64,000 nucleotides of DNA from Hymenobacter translucens. Lineage in GTDB: Bacteria > Bacteroidota > Bacteroidia > Cytophagales > Hymenobacteraceae. How positions within the stretch are numbered: position 1 is the first letter of the stretch; each line of letters starts with the position of its first letter. The translations under genes and the position numbers were made by a program. The notes under the pieces are model-generated. The model made no database searches. It had not been told where the DNA came from and was given only the letters and a program-made list of their open reading frames with translations. This document shows, one piece after another, positions 16,081 to 25,185 of the stretch. Location of the stretch: positions 27,649 through 91,648 of the forward strand of contig NZ_JAJERB010000013.1 of assembly GCF_020685205.1 (NCBI RefSeq). The letters run 5' to 3'.

Positions 16081-16608
16081 ATGTCTATTCTCCTGCGCTA
16101 CTTACTTGTGGCAACCATTCTAGTAATCACCAGCTGCCGCAGCGAGAAAGTGGCGTTTGACTTTGGTCAGCCATCACTACCAGCTGCCTCAGGCGCTGCT
16201 AGTGTCCGGGCAGGTGCGCCAGCCACTCTTCCTGCTCTGCCCCGGCAGGCACAGCCCTCGGTCCGTCGACTGCAATTGGTTCAACGAGTTGCTGCGCGCC
16301 CGGCCAGGCCCACCCATATCAACCGGGGCCGGCTGGCCCTGGCTTCGGCAGCCCAATCGGTGGCAGCGGTTGATAAGAAGCCCCAAAAACGGCCGCACGA
16401 CGATGGGGAAGGCATTGTCCACGTGGGCATTTTCGTACTGGGCCTGGCGGTGGTAGCGGCCGGGGTAGCCATAGGCATTGGGCTCGGAGGCTGGCTGGGG
16501 CTAGGCGTAGCAGCGGCCATTGTACTCCTCGGCTACGTCGTGGCCACCTTTGGCATTGGGGGCCGGCACGCCTGGCTTGAGATTTACCAGGAATTCTTCA
16601 ACCTGTAG
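16081..16608 (+). CDS. Lipoprotein with C-terminal membrane hairpin, paralog 2
   Basis: A 175-residue protein from the ATG at 16081 (a TTG two codons upstream overlaps the promoter box). The lipobox is VITSC, followed by CRSEKVAFDF. A Pro/Ala/Arg linker (about 30-95) and a Lys-rich stretch (KKPQKRPHDD) precede two hydrophobic segments near 115-160, rich in Gly. The domain order is that of the neighbour at 15536, so they arose by tandem duplication. Function is unknown. Confidence 0.6.
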   Translation: MSILLRYLLVATILVITSCRSEKVAFDFGQPSLPAASGAASVRAGAPATLPALPRQAQPSVRRLQLVQRVAARPARPTHINRGRLALASAAQSVAAVDKKPQKRPHDDGEGIVHVGIFVLGLAVVAAGVAIGIGLGGWLGLGVAAAIVLLGYVVATFGIGGRHAWLEIYQEFFNL

Positions 16609-16616
16609 TCGCCCGG

Positions 16617-16760
16617 ATGAGGGCTGTCAGTGCCTTTCAGCTGCTGGCTGCGCTGGTAGGCTGCCGGAGCGAGCGGGTGGCGTTTCAATTTCAGCGTCTT
16701 CCCCCAAGCCGTACTCATCACCTCGGAGCCGGTTGTGCCAACGGCTATGACAGCCGATGA
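16617..16760 (+). pseudogene. Decayed third lipoprotein paralog
   Basis: An ATG at 16617 opens a 47-codon frame starting MRAVSAFQLLAALVGCRSER and continuing VAFQFQRLPPS. The lipobox LVGC and the CRSERVAF motif are clear homologs of CRSEKVAF in the gene just upstream. The frame then stops before any linker or membrane segment, so it is probably a truncated or frameshifted copy. It ends 32 nt before the hemB -7 box. Confidence 0.6.
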
Positions 16761-16791
16761 GGGCCGGATTCCGGAAGCCGCCCCGCAACCT

Positions 16792-16799
16792 TACCTTTG
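16792..16799 (+). promoter_or_regulatory. -7 box of hemB promoter (TACCTTTG)
   Basis: A perfect match to TAnnTTTG, 42 nt before the hemB ATG at 16842; the -33 element is not evident. Confidence 0.55.
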
Positions 16800-16841
16800 C
16801 CCCGGCTGTTCTGCCCCGTTGCTTACCCTGAAACTGAACCG

Positions 16842-17834
16842 ATGCCCATTCTTCCCACCCACCGCCCCCGCCGCAACCGCAAGTCCGAAGTGATTCGCGA
16901 CATGGTGCAGGAAACCCGCCTGACCACCCACGACTTTATCTACCCGCTGTTCCTGATTGAGGGCCAGAACCAGAACGTGCCGGTGCTGTCCATGCCGGGC
17001 ATCAGCCGCTTTTCCGCCGACCTGCTCATCGACGAAATCGGGCGGTGCGTGGAGCTGGGCGTAAAGGCGTTTGCCCCCTTCCCCAGCATCAACGACAATC
17101 TTAAAGACCGTCTGGCCCGCGAATCAGCCAACCCCGAAGGGCTGTACCTGAAAACCGTGTCCGATATCAAGCGGCAGTTTCCCGACGTGGTGCTGATGAC
17201 CGACGTGGCCATGGACCCCTATTCTTCCGACGGACACGACGGCGTGGTGGATGCCGAGTCGGGCGAGATTCTGAACGATGCCTCGCTGGAAGTGCTGGGG
17301 CAGATGGCCTTGGCCCAGGCCCGGGCGGGAGCCGACATCATTGGCCCGTCCGACATGATGGACGGCCGCGTGGCCTGGATCCGGGACGTGCTTGACCAGA
17401 ACGCGTTTTCGCACGTGAGCATCATGAGCTACACCGCCAAGTACGCCTCGGCGTTCTACGGCCCGTTCCGCGACGCGCTGGACTCGGCCCCGAAGAAGGG
17501 TGACAAGAAAAGCTACCAGATGAACCCGGCCAACCGCCGCGAGGCCCTGCGTGAGCTGGCCCTCGACGAGCAGGAAGGCGCCGATATGGTGATGGTGAAG
17601 CCCGCCCTGAGTTACCTTGACGTGATTCACGAGGTAAAAAACCACACCAACCTGCCTGTCACGGCCTATAACGTGAGCGGGGAGTACGCCATGGTAAAGG
17701 CTGCGGCCCAGAACGGCTGGCTCGACGGCGAAAAGACCATGATGGAAGTGCTGACCAGCATCAAGCGTGCCGGCGCCGATGCCATTCTCACTTACTTCGC
17801 CAAGGAAGCCGCTGCGGTATTGCGCCGGGGGTAG
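16842..17834 (+). CDS. hemB: Porphobilinogen synthase (delta-aminolevulinate dehydratase)
   Basis: It condenses two 5-aminolevulinate molecules to porphobilinogen in tetrapyrrole synthesis. The 330-residue protein has both Schiff-base lysines: K200 in SYTAKYASAFYGPFR and K253 in MVMVKPALSYLD. The metal region at 121-134 (DVAMDPYSSDGHDG) has Asp/Ala in place of the cysteines of zinc enzymes (DVCLCPYT), so this is a magnesium-type enzyme. An in-frame ATG at 16797 lies inside the promoter region; 16842 matches the family start (LPTHRPRRNRKSEVIRDMV). Confidence 0.96.
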   Translation: MPILPTHRPRRNRKSEVIRDMVQETRLTTHDFIYPLFLIEGQNQNVPVLSMPGISRFSADLLIDEIGRCVELGVKAFAPFPSINDNLKDRLARESANPEGLYLKTVSDIKRQFPDVVLMTDVAMDPYSSDGHDGVVDAESGEILNDASLEVLGQMALAQARAGADIIGPSDMMDGRVAWIRDVLDQNAFSHVSIMSYTAKYASAFYGPFRDALDSAPKKGDKKSYQMNPANRREALRELALDEQEGADMVMVKPALSYLDVIHEVKNHTNLPVTAYNVSGEYAMVKAAAQNGWLDGEKTMMEVLTSIKRAGADAILTYFAKEAAAVLRRG

Positions 17835-17853
17835 TGGAAAGCACCCGGAAGAG

Positions 17854-18014
17854 CACGTCATGCCGAGCGAAGCCGAGGCATCTCGCGTGCTGCCGTTGTT
17901 ACGGTCAAGGCGGTCATGCTGAGCGAAGTCGAAGCATCTCTACCGCTTCGTTGGATTGCTAATCCAACGAAGCACGCGAGATTCCTCGACTTCGCTCGGA
18001 ATGACCGCCTTTTT
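17854..18014. repeat. Palindromic GTCATGCTGAGCGAAGTCGA-type element
   Basis: Two 49-nt arms, 17909-17957 and 17961-18009, are inverted with 41 of 49 positions pairing and a 3-nt loop. A partial direct copy of the same unit lies at 17854-17891. The hairpin is followed by five T on the plus strand, so it can also terminate hemB. Similar 'TCATGCTGAGC...CGAAGCATCTC' units are widespread intergenic repeats in bacteria, including Bacteroidota (recollection). No coding capacity is seen. Confidence 0.85.
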
Positions 18015-18055
18015 CTATATCGGCCTTCTGACTACTAGCTCCTGCGGAGCAACTC

Positions 18056-20287
18056 CTACTTCCTCCGATCAAACCGCTCCAGCACGATCGGGAAGATGAT
18101 TAGCTCGCCCAGCAGCGCGCCGGCAATGGCTACGGCGGTGAGCGAGCCGAACAGCTGCACGGTCTTGAGCGAGCCCAGCATCATAAAGGCATAGCCCAGA
18201 AACAGAATGGCGCTGGTTAGTACGATGGCCGGGCCCACGTGGGCAATGGTGTGCAGCCGTGCCTGCTCGGGCGACTGCCCGGCCCGGCGGTTTTGCCGGT
18301 ACTGATACACGAAATGCATCGTATCGTCGACACTGATGCTGAGCACGATGGCGGCAATACTGGCCGAGGCGGTGTCGAGCGTAATGCCCAGCCAGCCCAT
18401 CACGCCCAGGACCACCAGCACCGGAAACAGGTTGGGAATCACGGTGAGCAGCGCCAGGCGGAAGTCGCGGATAAATAGCCACACCAGCGCAAACACCAGG
18501 ATAAAGGAAAGCAGCAGGCTGTTGGTCTGGGACGAGGTGACGTAGCTGACGATGCCCGCGTACATGGGCTGGTAGCCGGCCGGCGTTACGGTGGCCACCG
18601 CCCCCAGCGTGGCCCGGGCAATGCCGAGCAGGGAATCCGTCTTGGCCGTGAGCTGGCTGGCCGAGAGCATGGCGCCCGACACGGTGATGCGCCCAAGCCG
18701 GCCCGAGTCAGCCATAAACTGCCCGGCCAAGGCTGGGTACTCCGTCCGCAGCGTCTTATCGGCCCGGTTCAGCGCCGACTGGCTGCCCAGGGCTTTCCGG
18801 CCTTTCGCTCCCAGCTCGGCTTCGAGCCCGGCCTGGTAAAGCGAATGGAACCCGAACACCTTTCCCACGCCGGGCACCTGACGCACCGAGTCGGAAAAGG
18901 CCGTGGCGGCCTGCACTACCGACGCACTATGCAGGCTCTGCCCGGGCCGGGGGCGCACCAGCAGCTCCAGCGGCAGATACGGCCCCCAGGCAGCCTGCAT
19001 GGCAGCATGGTCGCGCACCACCGGATGGTCTGGTGGGAAGTAGCCCAACGTGTAGGTATCGGAGCGCAGGCGGGGCACGCCGGCGGCCAGCCCCAGCATC
19101 AGAAGCAACGAAGCCACGCTCAACACGCCCTTGTGGCGGAGCACCCAGGTGTAGAAGCGCACCACGCCGGTGCTGGCCTGCCGGGTGGAGCGTGCGTTGG
19201 GTTGGGCGAGCGGCAGCAGCAGCACGCCCAGCACGTAGGTGTACACCAAACAGAGCCCAATGCCCAACGCCGCAAACAGGCCGAAGTTTTTCAGGATAGC
19301 CATCGGACTGGTAAGCAAAGACAGAAAGCCGGCGGCCGTGGTAAACGAGGTGTAGGCGCAGGGATACAGTGTGTCGCGCAGCGCCTTTAGTGCCGAGTCC
19401 CGTCTGTCGCCCCTGCCCGCCGCCTCGAGCTGGTTTCGCTCGTTTACCACGTGCAGGGCATCCATCAGGCCGAGCAGGATGATGACTACCGGCAGCAGCA
19501 CCGTCATGATATTGATGCGGTAGCCCAGCGCTCCGTACACGCCCAGCGTCAGGTAGGTCGATAAGCCCACGATGCCCAGCGCGTACGCCAGCAGCACGAA
19601 GTTCCGGTAGATCAGCACAAAGGCGACAATCATCAGCAGGTAGCCTACGCCCAGGAAAAAGCCGAAGTCCTGCTGCGACAAAGCGTTCAGGCCGGCGTAG
19701 ATGACGCCAATGCCGCCCAGCGAAGCCCGCGAAGCCGGGAAGTGCCGGTACACCGTGTTGCGGATGCCGTCGAGAATAGCCCCGCGCTGCTCGTCGAAGT
19801 TGCCGGCCTGCCGGAGCACAATGACAAACCGGGCCGCCGTGTAATCCGGGGTGAAAAGTTCTTCCCGCAGGGTGGGCAGCGGAGCCAGCACTCCCTGCAC
19901 CGTCGCGGCATCCGTCGTTGGAGCAAGCAGCGGGGCGGCGTAGGTGCCGGTGGGCCCACGCCGGGGCACGGTGGCGTTGCCGGGCCCAAACACGCTCTGC
20001 ACCGCGGGCAAGGCTTCCAGCTCCCGGCTCAGGGCCTGGAAGCCCCGCAGGTCCGCGGGGCTCAGCACCGAGGGCTGCCCCTTTACCACCACGACCACCA
20101 CTTCGTCGTTGCCGAAGTGGCGCTGAAACTCCTGGTAGGCGTTCAGGGCCGGGTCGCCGGGCAGAAACCACACCGCCAGGCTGTTGTCCACCACCAGAGC
20201 CGACTTCACCCCGGGCCCGAGCATGGCAACGGCCACCAGGGTAAGGGCCAGCAGGCCGTAGCGAAGCTTGTAGAGAATAGCAATCAT
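18056..20287 (-). CDS. RND/MMPL-family exporter
   Basis: A 743-residue inner-membrane transporter of the predicted-exporter RND superfamily (hydrophobe/amphiphile exporters with no separate adaptor nearby). It has two repeated halves, each a membrane helix, a large periplasmic loop (about 30-180 and 385-540) and five more helices. Polar residues in the fourth helix of the second half (SISVDDTMHF) are the proton-relay Asp pair of MMPL proteins. ATG 20287 (MIAILYKLRYG) is chosen over 20365 because the extra 26 residues are Pro/Leu-rich and the first helix begins right after. Cargo may be lipids or hopanoids; this is inference. Confidence 0.85.
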   Translation of the reverse strand: MIAILYKLRYGLLALTLVAVAMLGPGVKSALVVDNSLAVWFLPGDPALNAYQEFQRHFGNDEVVVVVVKGQPSVLSPADLRGFQALSRELEALPAVQSVFGPGNATVPRRGPTGTYAAPLLAPTTDAATVQGVLAPLPTLREELFTPDYTAARFVIVLRQAGNFDEQRGAILDGIRNTVYRHFPASRASLGGIGVIYAGLNALSQQDFGFFLGVGYLLMIVAFVLIYRNFVLLAYALGIVGLSTYLTLGVYGALGYRINIMTVLLPVVIILLGLMDALHVVNERNQLEAAGRGDRRDSALKALRDTLYPCAYTSFTTAAGFLSLLTSPMAILKNFGLFAALGIGLCLVYTYVLGVLLLPLAQPNARSTRQASTGVVRFYTWVLRHKGVLSVASLLLMLGLAAGVPRLRSDTYTLGYFPPDHPVVRDHAAMQAAWGPYLPLELLVRPRPGQSLHSASVVQAATAFSDSVRQVPGVGKVFGFHSLYQAGLEAELGAKGRKALGSQSALNRADKTLRTEYPALAGQFMADSGRLGRITVSGAMLSASQLTAKTDSLLGIARATLGAVATVTPAGYQPMYAGIVSYVTSSQTNSLLLSFILVFALVWLFIRDFRLALLTVIPNLFPVLVVLGVMGWLGITLDTASASIAAIVLSISVDDTMHFVYQYRQNRRAGQSPEQARLHTIAHVGPAIVLTSAILFLGYAFMMLGSLKTVQLFGSLTAVAIAGALLGELIIFPIVLERFDRRK

Positions 20288-20507
20288 AAGCACGGAAAGC
20301 AGCTCAGGCAGTAGGCTGGGCGCGTCGGGAAGCAAGGTAGGGGCTGACCGGCGGGTATCCGCCACCGTCCGGCAGAATTGCCCTCCGCATCAAAAGTCTG
20401 ATCTGCGCATTTGAAAAACAGCCGGTGGCCCCGGCACTGAATTGATAAAGCCGCTATATTGCTGATTCGCCGGCCGGAATGAAAAGTCTGAAAATCGGGA
20501 ATTCTGG

Positions 20508-20539
20508 TTGTCCCGGGCCTGCGACTAGCCAGTACTTTG
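20508..20539 (+). promoter_or_regulatory. Candidate promoter close to the UbiA-like gene
   Basis: TTG (20508-20510), 21 nt, then GTACTTTG (20532-20539). It keeps the TTTG half of the -7 box and ends 5 nt before the ATG at 20545. Confidence 0.4.
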
Positions 20540-20544
20540 GACCC

Positions 20545-21447
20545 ATGAATCTACGTCACCTCGGGGCTTACCTGCGCGAACGGTTTCCGCCCGTGAACAT
20601 GGGCCTATTTGCCATTCTGTTTCTGACGGTTTTTGCCGTAGCCCACTTCGCCCACGGCGAAGCCCGTCCCCTGGCCCGGCTCGGCTGGCGCGAAGCCCTG
20701 GGCACGGTAGCCGCCATTTCCTTTTTCTTTCGCCTGCGGGTGTTCGACGAGCTCAAGGACTTCGCCATCGACAGTCAGTTTCACCCCCACCGGGTGCTGC
20801 AGTCGGGCCGGGTGACGCTGGGGCAGCTGCAGGTGCTGGCCGGGGCGGGTGCCCTGGTGGAGCTGGGCTGGTCGATGCTGATGGGCTGGCCGGCGGTGGC
20901 GGGCTGGGCCGGGGCGCTGCTGTACAGCTGGCTGATGCGGCACGAGTTCTACGTGCCGGCCTTCCTGACGCCCCGCCTCGTGCTCTACGCCGTGTCCCAC
21001 CTGCTCATCATGCCTCTGATTATTTTGTGGATCTGGCTGGCCTACCAGCCCCTGGGCTCTCCCCTGCTTTTATTGCTGATGCTGCTGAGCTTGCTGGGCG
21101 GCTTTGCGTTTGAGCTGGCCCGCAAGATTCACGTGCCCGAGGCCGAGCGCGCCGGGTGGCCGTCCTACTCCTCTGTCATGGGCTTCCGCCGCGCCATCCT
21201 GGTGATTCTGCTCGTGCTGCTGACCGGCTGCCTCGTGCAGGGCTGGCTGCTGACCCGCGTACAGGCCGGGGCCTGGGCCTTTGGGGTGCTGACCGCCCTG
21301 TACCTGGCCACCGTCGCCGTGTATGGCTTGGGCCTGAGCAAGCCCCGGGAAGCAACCCTGCGCCGGGCTGAACTACTGGTTTCCCTTTTCATTCTGAGCA
21401 GCTACCTTTTTCTCCTTGTCGAAATCCAGCTCACTTCCGGCCGCTAG
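20545..21447 (+). CDS. UbiA-family prenyltransferase-like membrane protein
   Basis: A 300-residue polytopic membrane protein with about eight hydrophobic segments. The segment RVFDELKDFAIDSQFHPHR near residues 68-86 resembles the Asp-rich diphosphate-Mg site of UbiA prenyltransferases (NDxxDxxxD), with D, D and D at matching spacing. A second Asp-rich site is not clear, so activity is uncertain. Start 20545 is used because an upstream ATG (20479) lies before a candidate promoter. Its 3' end overlaps the next gene by 32 nt, so the two are translationally coupled. Substrate unknown; a lipid or polyprenyl role is inferred. Confidence 0.7.
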   Translation: MNLRHLGAYLRERFPPVNMGLFAILFLTVFAVAHFAHGEARPLARLGWREALGTVAAISFFFRLRVFDELKDFAIDSQFHPHRVLQSGRVTLGQLQVLAGAGALVELGWSMLMGWPAVAGWAGALLYSWLMRHEFYVPAFLTPRLVLYAVSHLLIMPLIILWIWLAYQPLGSPLLLLLMLLSLLGGFAFELARKIHVPEAERAGWPSYSSVMGFRRAILVILLVLLTGCLVQGWLLTRVQAGAWAFGVLTALYLATVAVYGLGLSKPREATLRRAELLVSLFILSSYLFLLVEIQLTSGR

Positions 21448-24025
21448 CCAGCTTGTTTCCGGCGCGGTCCCGGCACCCGCCGGCGCAACCGTCGGCGGCA
21501 AGGCTGCCGGCCTGTTCCGCCTGCGCGCCCTGCGCCTGCCCGTCCCTGACTTCGTGGTAATTCCCGCCGAAGTGTTCGACGCCGTACTGACGGGCCGGCC
21601 GGTCACCGAAGCCGGACTCAACCAGCGCCGGACTCAGCTGCGGCAGTTTACCTTATCCGAAAGCCTGACCGGGCAGCTCAGCCAGCAGCTCGCCGCCTGG
21701 GACTTTCCGAGGCTACCGGTGGTGGTGCGCTCGTCGGTGGCCGATGAGGACGGGCAGCGGGCCGCTTTCCCCGGACTGATGGACTCCCGGCTGCATCTGA
21801 CGTCCCTGCCCGCCGTGCTGGCCGCCATTGCCGAATGTGCCGCCAGCGCCTACTCCGACCGGGCCCTGGCGTACCGCCGCCAGCACGGCCTGACCCTGGC
21901 CGCCCGCCCCGCCATCGTGGTGCAGCGCCAGGTAACGCCCACCGCGGCCGGGGTGCTGTTCACTACGTTTCCCGAGTTTCCGCAGGAGCTGGCTATTCAC
22001 GCCGTCTGGGGTTTCGGGGAAGGACTCGTGAGCGGGTTCCTGGAGCCCGATGAGTTTTACTTTGATAAGAAAACCGGCGCGTCCACCCACCACAAAGTAG
22101 CCGACAAGCCCCGGCAGATCATGGCCCTGACGGAAGGTGGCACCGGAACCGGAGCCGTGCCGGCCGCGCAGCAAAGCCAGCCCTGCCTGACAGCTGACCA
22201 GCTTACTGAGCTGGTCCACCTGGCCGGAGAGCTGGAACAGGCTACCGGCACGCCCCAGGACGTGGAATTCGTAGCTACTCCGGATAAACTCTGGGTGGTG
22301 CAGACCCGGCCCATCACCCAGGCTATTCCTGAGGTAGTAGTATACGACAACGCCAACATCCAGGAAAGCTACTGCGGGGTCACGACGCCGCTCACGTTCA
22401 GCTTTGCCCAGCGCGCCTACGCCACCGTGTACCGGCAGACCATGCAGGTGCTGGGTTTGCCGGCGGCCACTGTAGCCACGCACGAGCCGGTGGTGACGCA
22501 GCTGCTGGGCCTCGTGCGCGGCCGCGTCTACTACCACATCAACCACTGGTACCAGGGCCTGCAGCTGCTTCCCTCGTTTCGGCAGAACAAAGCCGATATG
22601 GAGCGGATGATGGGCCTGGAAGAGCCGGTCGACTTCGTGCAGAGCACCGAAACGAGCCTTGCCCAGAAAGTCCGGCTACTGCCCCGCCTCGTGCTTAACC
22701 TGAGCCGCCTGCTCTGGGCGTTCGGGCAGCTGCCGCGCCGCACCGCCGCCTTTCACGCGCACTTTCGCCAGCACTACACCCGGTTTTACCAGCTGCCCCT
22801 GGACCAACTCAGCGCCGTTGAGCTGCTGGCCGAAAAGGAACGGCTTGACCAGGGCCTGCTGCTCAACTGGACCACACCCATCATCAACGACTTTCGGGTA
22901 ATGATGACGAATGGCGCGGCTCAGCGCCGGCTGAAAAGTATCGGAATTAACGACCCCGAGGAGTTTCTGAGCCGCTACCTGTCCGGCGACCAGCAGCTGG
23001 CCAGCGCCCGGCCGGCCTACGAGCTCCAGGCCCTGGCCCAGCGGGTTATTCAGGAGTTTCCGGCCCTGCTGCCCCTGCTGCGCCGGCCCACGCCCGAGCT
23101 GCCGGCCCTGGTTGCCAGCGAGGCGCCCGCCTTTGCTCAGGCCGTGGCCCGCTACCTCGATGCGTATGGGGACCGGAGCATCGGGGAGCTGAAGCTGGAA
23201 ACGGCTACCCTGCGTACGGACCCCCAGCTGTTTTACCGCTACCTGGCGAATTACCTGCCGGCCGAAGGAACCGCGGCAACCACTGCTAAGCCTTTGGGCA
23301 CCAGCCTGCGCGAATCGGCCGAAGCCGAGCTGGCAGATCATCTGAAAAGCCGGCCAGTCTGGTTTAAAAGGAGCACCCACCGTCGGCTGCAGCGGCTCCA
23401 GCAGGCCGTGAGCCGGCGGGAAGAGCTGCGGCTGGAGCGCACCCGCCTGTTTGGCATGTACCGGGCGCTGTACCGGCAGCTCGGCCAGCGCCTGGCAGGC
23501 ACTCAGGTGTTACAATCCCCAGAGGACGTGTTTTACCTGACTGAAAACGAAATAGCCCAGGCCGTCGGGAAGCCTGGCTGCCCAGGCAACTGGGTTGAGC
23601 TGGCAGCCAGCCGCCGGGCGGAGTTCGAGCAGTATCAGCGCGAAGACGCGCCTTCCCGCCTGATGGTACCAAGCCGGCCGCCGGCCGCCGCGCCCAGCTT
23701 GGCCATTCCAGGGCACTGGAAAGGCACCGGCTGCTTTCCGGGCCGGGTAACCGGGGAGGTGCTGGTTATCAACGGCCCCGACGACAGCTTGGCCGTAACC
23801 GGCAAGATCGTGGTGGCGCCCCGCACCGACCCGGGCTGGGCGGGCCTGTTTCCCTCCTGCCGCGGCGTGCTTATCGAGCGGGGCTCGGCGCTGTCGCACT
23901 CGGTTATTTTGCTGCGGGAGCTGGGCATTCCCACCATCATCAACATCCCCGGCCTTCCCACCCAGCTCCATTCCGGCGACCAGGTCATGATGGACGGCGC
24001 TACCGGCGAGGTAGTGAAACAGTGA
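21416..24025 (+). CDS. PEP-synthase / rifampin-phosphotransferase-like dikinase
   Basis: An 869-residue three-part enzyme. The N-terminal ATP-grasp domain (about 25-320) has VGGKAAGLFRLR, RSSVADEDGQ and the FPGLMDS loop. The middle ~420 residues are an unfamiliar helical substrate region. The C-terminal swivelling domain has the phospho-His H828 in RGSALSHSVILLRELGIP. This order and length equal rifampin phosphotransferase and PEP synthase relatives; the PEP/pyruvate barrel of true PpsA is not seen. The only plausible start is a TTG at 21416 inside the previous gene. The substrate is unknown, probably a lipid or small metabolite made by its neighbours. Confidence 0.75.
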   Translation: MSKSSSLPAASQLVSGAVPAPAGATVGGKAAGLFRLRALRLPVPDFVVIPAEVFDAVLTGRPVTEAGLNQRRTQLRQFTLSESLTGQLSQQLAAWDFPRLPVVVRSSVADEDGQRAAFPGLMDSRLHLTSLPAVLAAIAECAASAYSDRALAYRRQHGLTLAARPAIVVQRQVTPTAAGVLFTTFPEFPQELAIHAVWGFGEGLVSGFLEPDEFYFDKKTGASTHHKVADKPRQIMALTEGGTGTGAVPAAQQSQPCLTADQLTELVHLAGELEQATGTPQDVEFVATPDKLWVVQTRPITQAIPEVVVYDNANIQESYCGVTTPLTFSFAQRAYATVYRQTMQVLGLPAATVATHEPVVTQLLGLVRGRVYYHINHWYQGLQLLPSFRQNKADMERMMGLEEPVDFVQSTETSLAQKVRLLPRLVLNLSRLLWAFGQLPRRTAAFHAHFRQHYTRFYQLPLDQLSAVELLAEKERLDQGLLLNWTTPIINDFRVMMTNGAAQRRLKSIGINDPEEFLSRYLSGDQQLASARPAYELQALAQRVIQEFPALLPLLRRPTPELPALVASEAPAFAQAVARYLDAYGDRSIGELKLETATLRTDPQLFYRYLANYLPAEGTAATTAKPLGTSLRESAEAELADHLKSRPVWFKRSTHRRLQRLQQAVSRREELRLERTRLFGMYRALYRQLGQRLAGTQVLQSPEDVFYLTENEIAQAVGKPGCPGNWVELAASRRAEFEQYQREDAPSRLMVPSRPPAAAPSLAIPGHWKGTGCFPGRVTGEVLVINGPDDSLAVTGKIVVAPRTDPGWAGLFPSCRGVLIERGSALSHSVILLRELGIPTIINIPGLPTQLHSGDQVMMDGATGEVVKQ

Positions 24026-24092
24026 GGTTGTACAATAAGCCGGCCCCAGTCACGCCGGTAGAACGTTAACGTACCAATCAGAACCTCAAGCA

Positions 24093-25154
24093 ATGGAGCG
24101 TATTGCCTACCCCAGCGAATTGCCCGACTCGTTTTTCACGCTGCCCGCCGCTGTATATGAGGGGCTGCCTTACCGGCCGGAGGAAAGCGCCGAGCTAATC
24201 CAGGAGCTGCTGCGCCAGCAGGCCGGCAGCCACGTCATCGTGCTGTACACCAACCACCGCACGGTGCGACTGGTGGGCATCTTTCCGTACGCCGGCACCG
24301 AGGCCTATTTTGGATTCTGGGAAACGGCCGATAACGCCGTCGATAACGCCGCGGCCTTTCGTCTGCTGGAAGAAGAAGCCCGCCGCCTGGGCAAGACCAG
24401 CCTCACCGGCCCCTACCACTTCAACACCTACCACCGCTACCGCCTGCGCCTGGGCCCGGCACCCTCCTGGCAGCAGTTCGACCGGGAGCCGGTCAACCCG
24501 ACTTACTACGAAGCGCTGCTGCACGGGCTGGGCTTCCGGCCGAGCATCACCTTCGAAAGCCGCCTGCTTCGCTCCCGGGACGTGGAGCTGACCTACGAGC
24601 AGAAAAATCAGATCCTCGAAGCCCTCCACAGCATTCCGTTCGACTTCATCCCCGTCACCCACCACAACTGGGACGTGCTGGAAGACGAGCTGTTCGAGCT
24701 GATTGAGCAGATCTTCGGGGCTAACCCTGCTTACAAGCCGGTCACCAAACCCCAGTTCCGGCTGCTGTATAACCGGCAGTACGCCGAACGGCTGTGCCCT
24801 CACTCCTCGGTGCTGTTTCGCGACCAGAAAACTGGGCGGCTGGCTGCCCTCAGCCTTTGCCACCCCAACTACACGGCCCTGAATCTTGCGGCCCATCAGC
24901 ACCCGGTCTTCGAGCGCGACTACCCGCAGCTAACTCACCAGACCCTGCTGGCCAAGACGGTGGGCGTCCACCCCAACTTTCGGCAGCAGGGCCTGATGTC
25001 GCTGCTCGCGGCGTATGCCATGCAGGCCTTCCGCGACTACTACCAGGACGTACTGTTCTGTCTGATGCGCTCCGACAACTTTTCCCTGCACTTCACCCAG
25101 AGCCTGCCGGTGGAAAAGGCGCATTATGCGCTGTTTAGGAAAGAGCTGATGTAG
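24093..25154 (+). CDS. GNAT-fold N-acetyltransferase-like protein
   Basis: A 353-residue protein whose C-terminal half has the acetyl-CoA pyrophosphate loop of GNAT enzymes (TVGVHPNFRQQGLMSLLAAYAM near residues 285-310). The N-terminal half (VRLVGIFPYAGTEAYFGFWE, then GPYHFNTYHRYRLRLG) is beta-rich and aromatic, like a second degenerate GNAT domain of two-domain acyltransferases. It lies 67 nt after the dikinase-like gene on the same strand and probably ends this operon. Function is not recognised; an acylation step on the same product is a guess. Confidence 0.65.
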   Translation: MERIAYPSELPDSFFTLPAAVYEGLPYRPEESAELIQELLRQQAGSHVIVLYTNHRTVRLVGIFPYAGTEAYFGFWETADNAVDNAAAFRLLEEEARRLGKTSLTGPYHFNTYHRYRLRLGPAPSWQQFDREPVNPTYYEALLHGLGFRPSITFESRLLRSRDVELTYEQKNQILEALHSIPFDFIPVTHHNWDVLEDELFELIEQIFGANPAYKPVTKPQFRLLYNRQYAERLCPHSSVLFRDQKTGRLAALSLCHPNYTALNLAAHQHPVFERDYPQLTHQTLLAKTVGVHPNFRQQGLMSLLAAYAMQAFRDYYQDVLFCLMRSDNFSLHFTQSLPVEKAHYALFRKELM

Positions 25155-25185
25155 CCTTAGCCTCGTGCGTCAGCGGACGCTCCGC

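Noticed and set aside
16797..16842. Upstream ATG of hemB
   Set aside because: It lies at the -7 box and the extra residues are not part of the HemB family.
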